A stretch of 23,782 nt of DNA from Erysipelotrichaceae bacterium UBA4808 (lineage in GTDB: Bacteria > Bacillota_I > Bacilli_A > Erysipelotrichales > Erysipelotrichaceae), in NCBI GenBank assembly GCA_002402585.1, contig DHGC01000006.1:1-23782 (forward strand), in the 5' to 3' direction. Within the stretch, counting starts at the first letter, position 1, and each line of letters opens with the position of its first letter. The notes below the pieces were generated by a model, which was not told the origin of the DNA, did no database searches, and worked only from the letters and a program-made list of their open reading frames with translations. A program made the position numbers and the translations under genes. Below are positions 23,303 through 23,782 of this stretch, piece after piece.

Positions 23303-23782
23303 CTAGAAAATCGCTTTGGTCGTTTCCTTATCAAAGAAGTGGAGCTTGGATACATCCATCGCCAACTTAATGGTGTCATGTGCTTTCACATCAACACGGG
23401 AAGCGACTTTCGCCAACATCTTCTGACCACCGAACTGACCATGAAGAATGAATTCATGGCCCAAGAGTTCAGAAACTTCGATATTGAAATCAAACGGTGT
23501 ATCTGGGAACGTTTCCGCTACGATTCCTTCGTAATGAATATCTTCTGGACGGATGCCCAATACCAAGTCTTTGCCATCGTAGTTCTTCAATTGATCATGA
23601 AACATTTTAGGAACCATAAAGCTTTGCCCATCCACTTCGAATCGACCCTTTACAAATTTACCATGGATGAAGTTCATTGCAGGTGCCCCAACAAAGTTCG
23701 CTACAAACATGTTTGCAGGGGTGTTATAAACTTGTTTCGGTGTACCGATTTGTTGAATATAGCCATCTTTCATGACGACGAT
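23303..23782 (-). CDS. MsmX/UgpC-type sugar ABC transporter ATP-binding protein, C-terminal part
   Basis: The last 160 codons of a gene whose start lies beyond the right edge. It begins IVVMKDGYIQQIGTPKQVYNTPANMFVANFVGAPAMNFI, the well-known end of the nucleotide-binding domain in multi-sugar ATPases (MsmX, MsmK, MalK, UgpC). The TOBE/OB regulatory domain follows: LVLGIRPEDIHYEG, then VSELLGHEFILHGQFGG and KLAMDVSKLHFFDKETTKAIF. Walker motifs are outside the window. Such ATPases energise several carbohydrate ABC importers, including maltodextrin systems, and can be shared between permeases. Its location directly upstream of a GH13 gene fits maltodextrin uptake and breakdown. The precise gene name cannot be fixed from the C-terminus. 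Confidence 0.92.
   Translation of the reverse strand: MVVMKDGYIQQIGTPKQVYNTPANMFVANFVGAPAMNFIHGKFVKGRFEVDGQSFMVPKMFHDQLKNYDGKDLVLGIRPEDIHYEGIVAETFPDTPFDFNIEVSELLGHEFILHGQFGGQKMLAKVASRVDVKAHDTIKLAMDVSKLHFFDKETTKAIF

Noticed and set aside
23302..23379. Upstream extension of the second GH13 gene to 23379
   Set aside because: The added residues are encoded opposite reading phases of the conserved ABC ATPase C-terminus and do not resemble any GH13 N-terminus.

Overview
The window looks like a chromosomal segment of a low-GC, Gram-positive anaerobe or fermenter (Bacillota). The secG-rnr-smpB order, a GlgC/GlgD glycogen operon, a FolT-type ECF folate transporter component and an MsmX/UgpC-type ABC ATPase fit an Erysipelotrichia-like or related lineage. 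That placement is an inference from gene content, not a database match. TGA serves as an ordinary stop codon. Most genes lie on the minus strand; two large genes in the middle lie on the plus strand.

Layout from left to right. (1) Positions 1-677 hold a HigBA-type toxin-antitoxin locus. The antitoxin is intact as far as the edge, but the toxin gene carries both a frameshift and a nonsense codon. Its promoter is overlapped by an inverted repeat. (2) Positions 701-3536 hold the secG-rnr-smpB operon (protein export, RNase R, tmRNA partner), with a promoter before secG and a terminator-like hairpin between secG and rnr. (3) Positions 3554-6932 hold a pgk-tpiA-eno glycolytic operon with a near-consensus promoter. 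Upstream of it is a 16-bp palindrome that fits both the CcpA cre and the CRP/FNR-type consensus. (4) Positions 6932-10678 hold glgC-glgD-glgA for ADP-glucose and glycogen synthesis. (5) Positions 10706-16013 hold a tightly overlapped operon: MalE-like solute-binding protein, MFS permease, ung, folC, folT. (6) Positions 16024-20579, plus strand, hold a membrane sensor with an extracellular solute-binding domain, a degenerate GGDEF and an intact EAL domain (predicted c-di-GMP phosphodiesterase), then a GH13 alpha-glucan enzyme. (7) Positions 20585-22022 hold a self-contained AlbA_2/ATPase-like/winged-helix regulator gene between terminators, with an operator on its own promoter. (8) Positions 22027-23782 hold a second GH13 enzyme behind the 3' end of an MsmX/UgpC-type sugar ABC ATPase gene.

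Most of the metabolic genes concern glucose polymers: maltodextrin uptake and cleavage (ABC ATPase, two GH13 enzymes, perhaps the MalE-like protein), glycogen storage (glgCDA) and lower glycolysis (pgk, tpiA, eno). The nutrient-sensing c-di-GMP phosphodiesterase sits in the middle of them. Folate import and retention (folT, folC) and uracil repair (ung) are housekeeping passengers.

The least routine items are the sensor-phosphodiesterase with its palindromic promoter and hairpin-occluded ribosome binding site, the MalE-like protein coupled to an MFS permease, the broken toxin beside an intact antitoxin, and the AlbA_2 regulator with its operator. No tRNA, rRNA, tmRNA, CRISPR array or insertion sequence was recognised. 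The only gene-free stretches are short intergenic regions, all under 170 bases.
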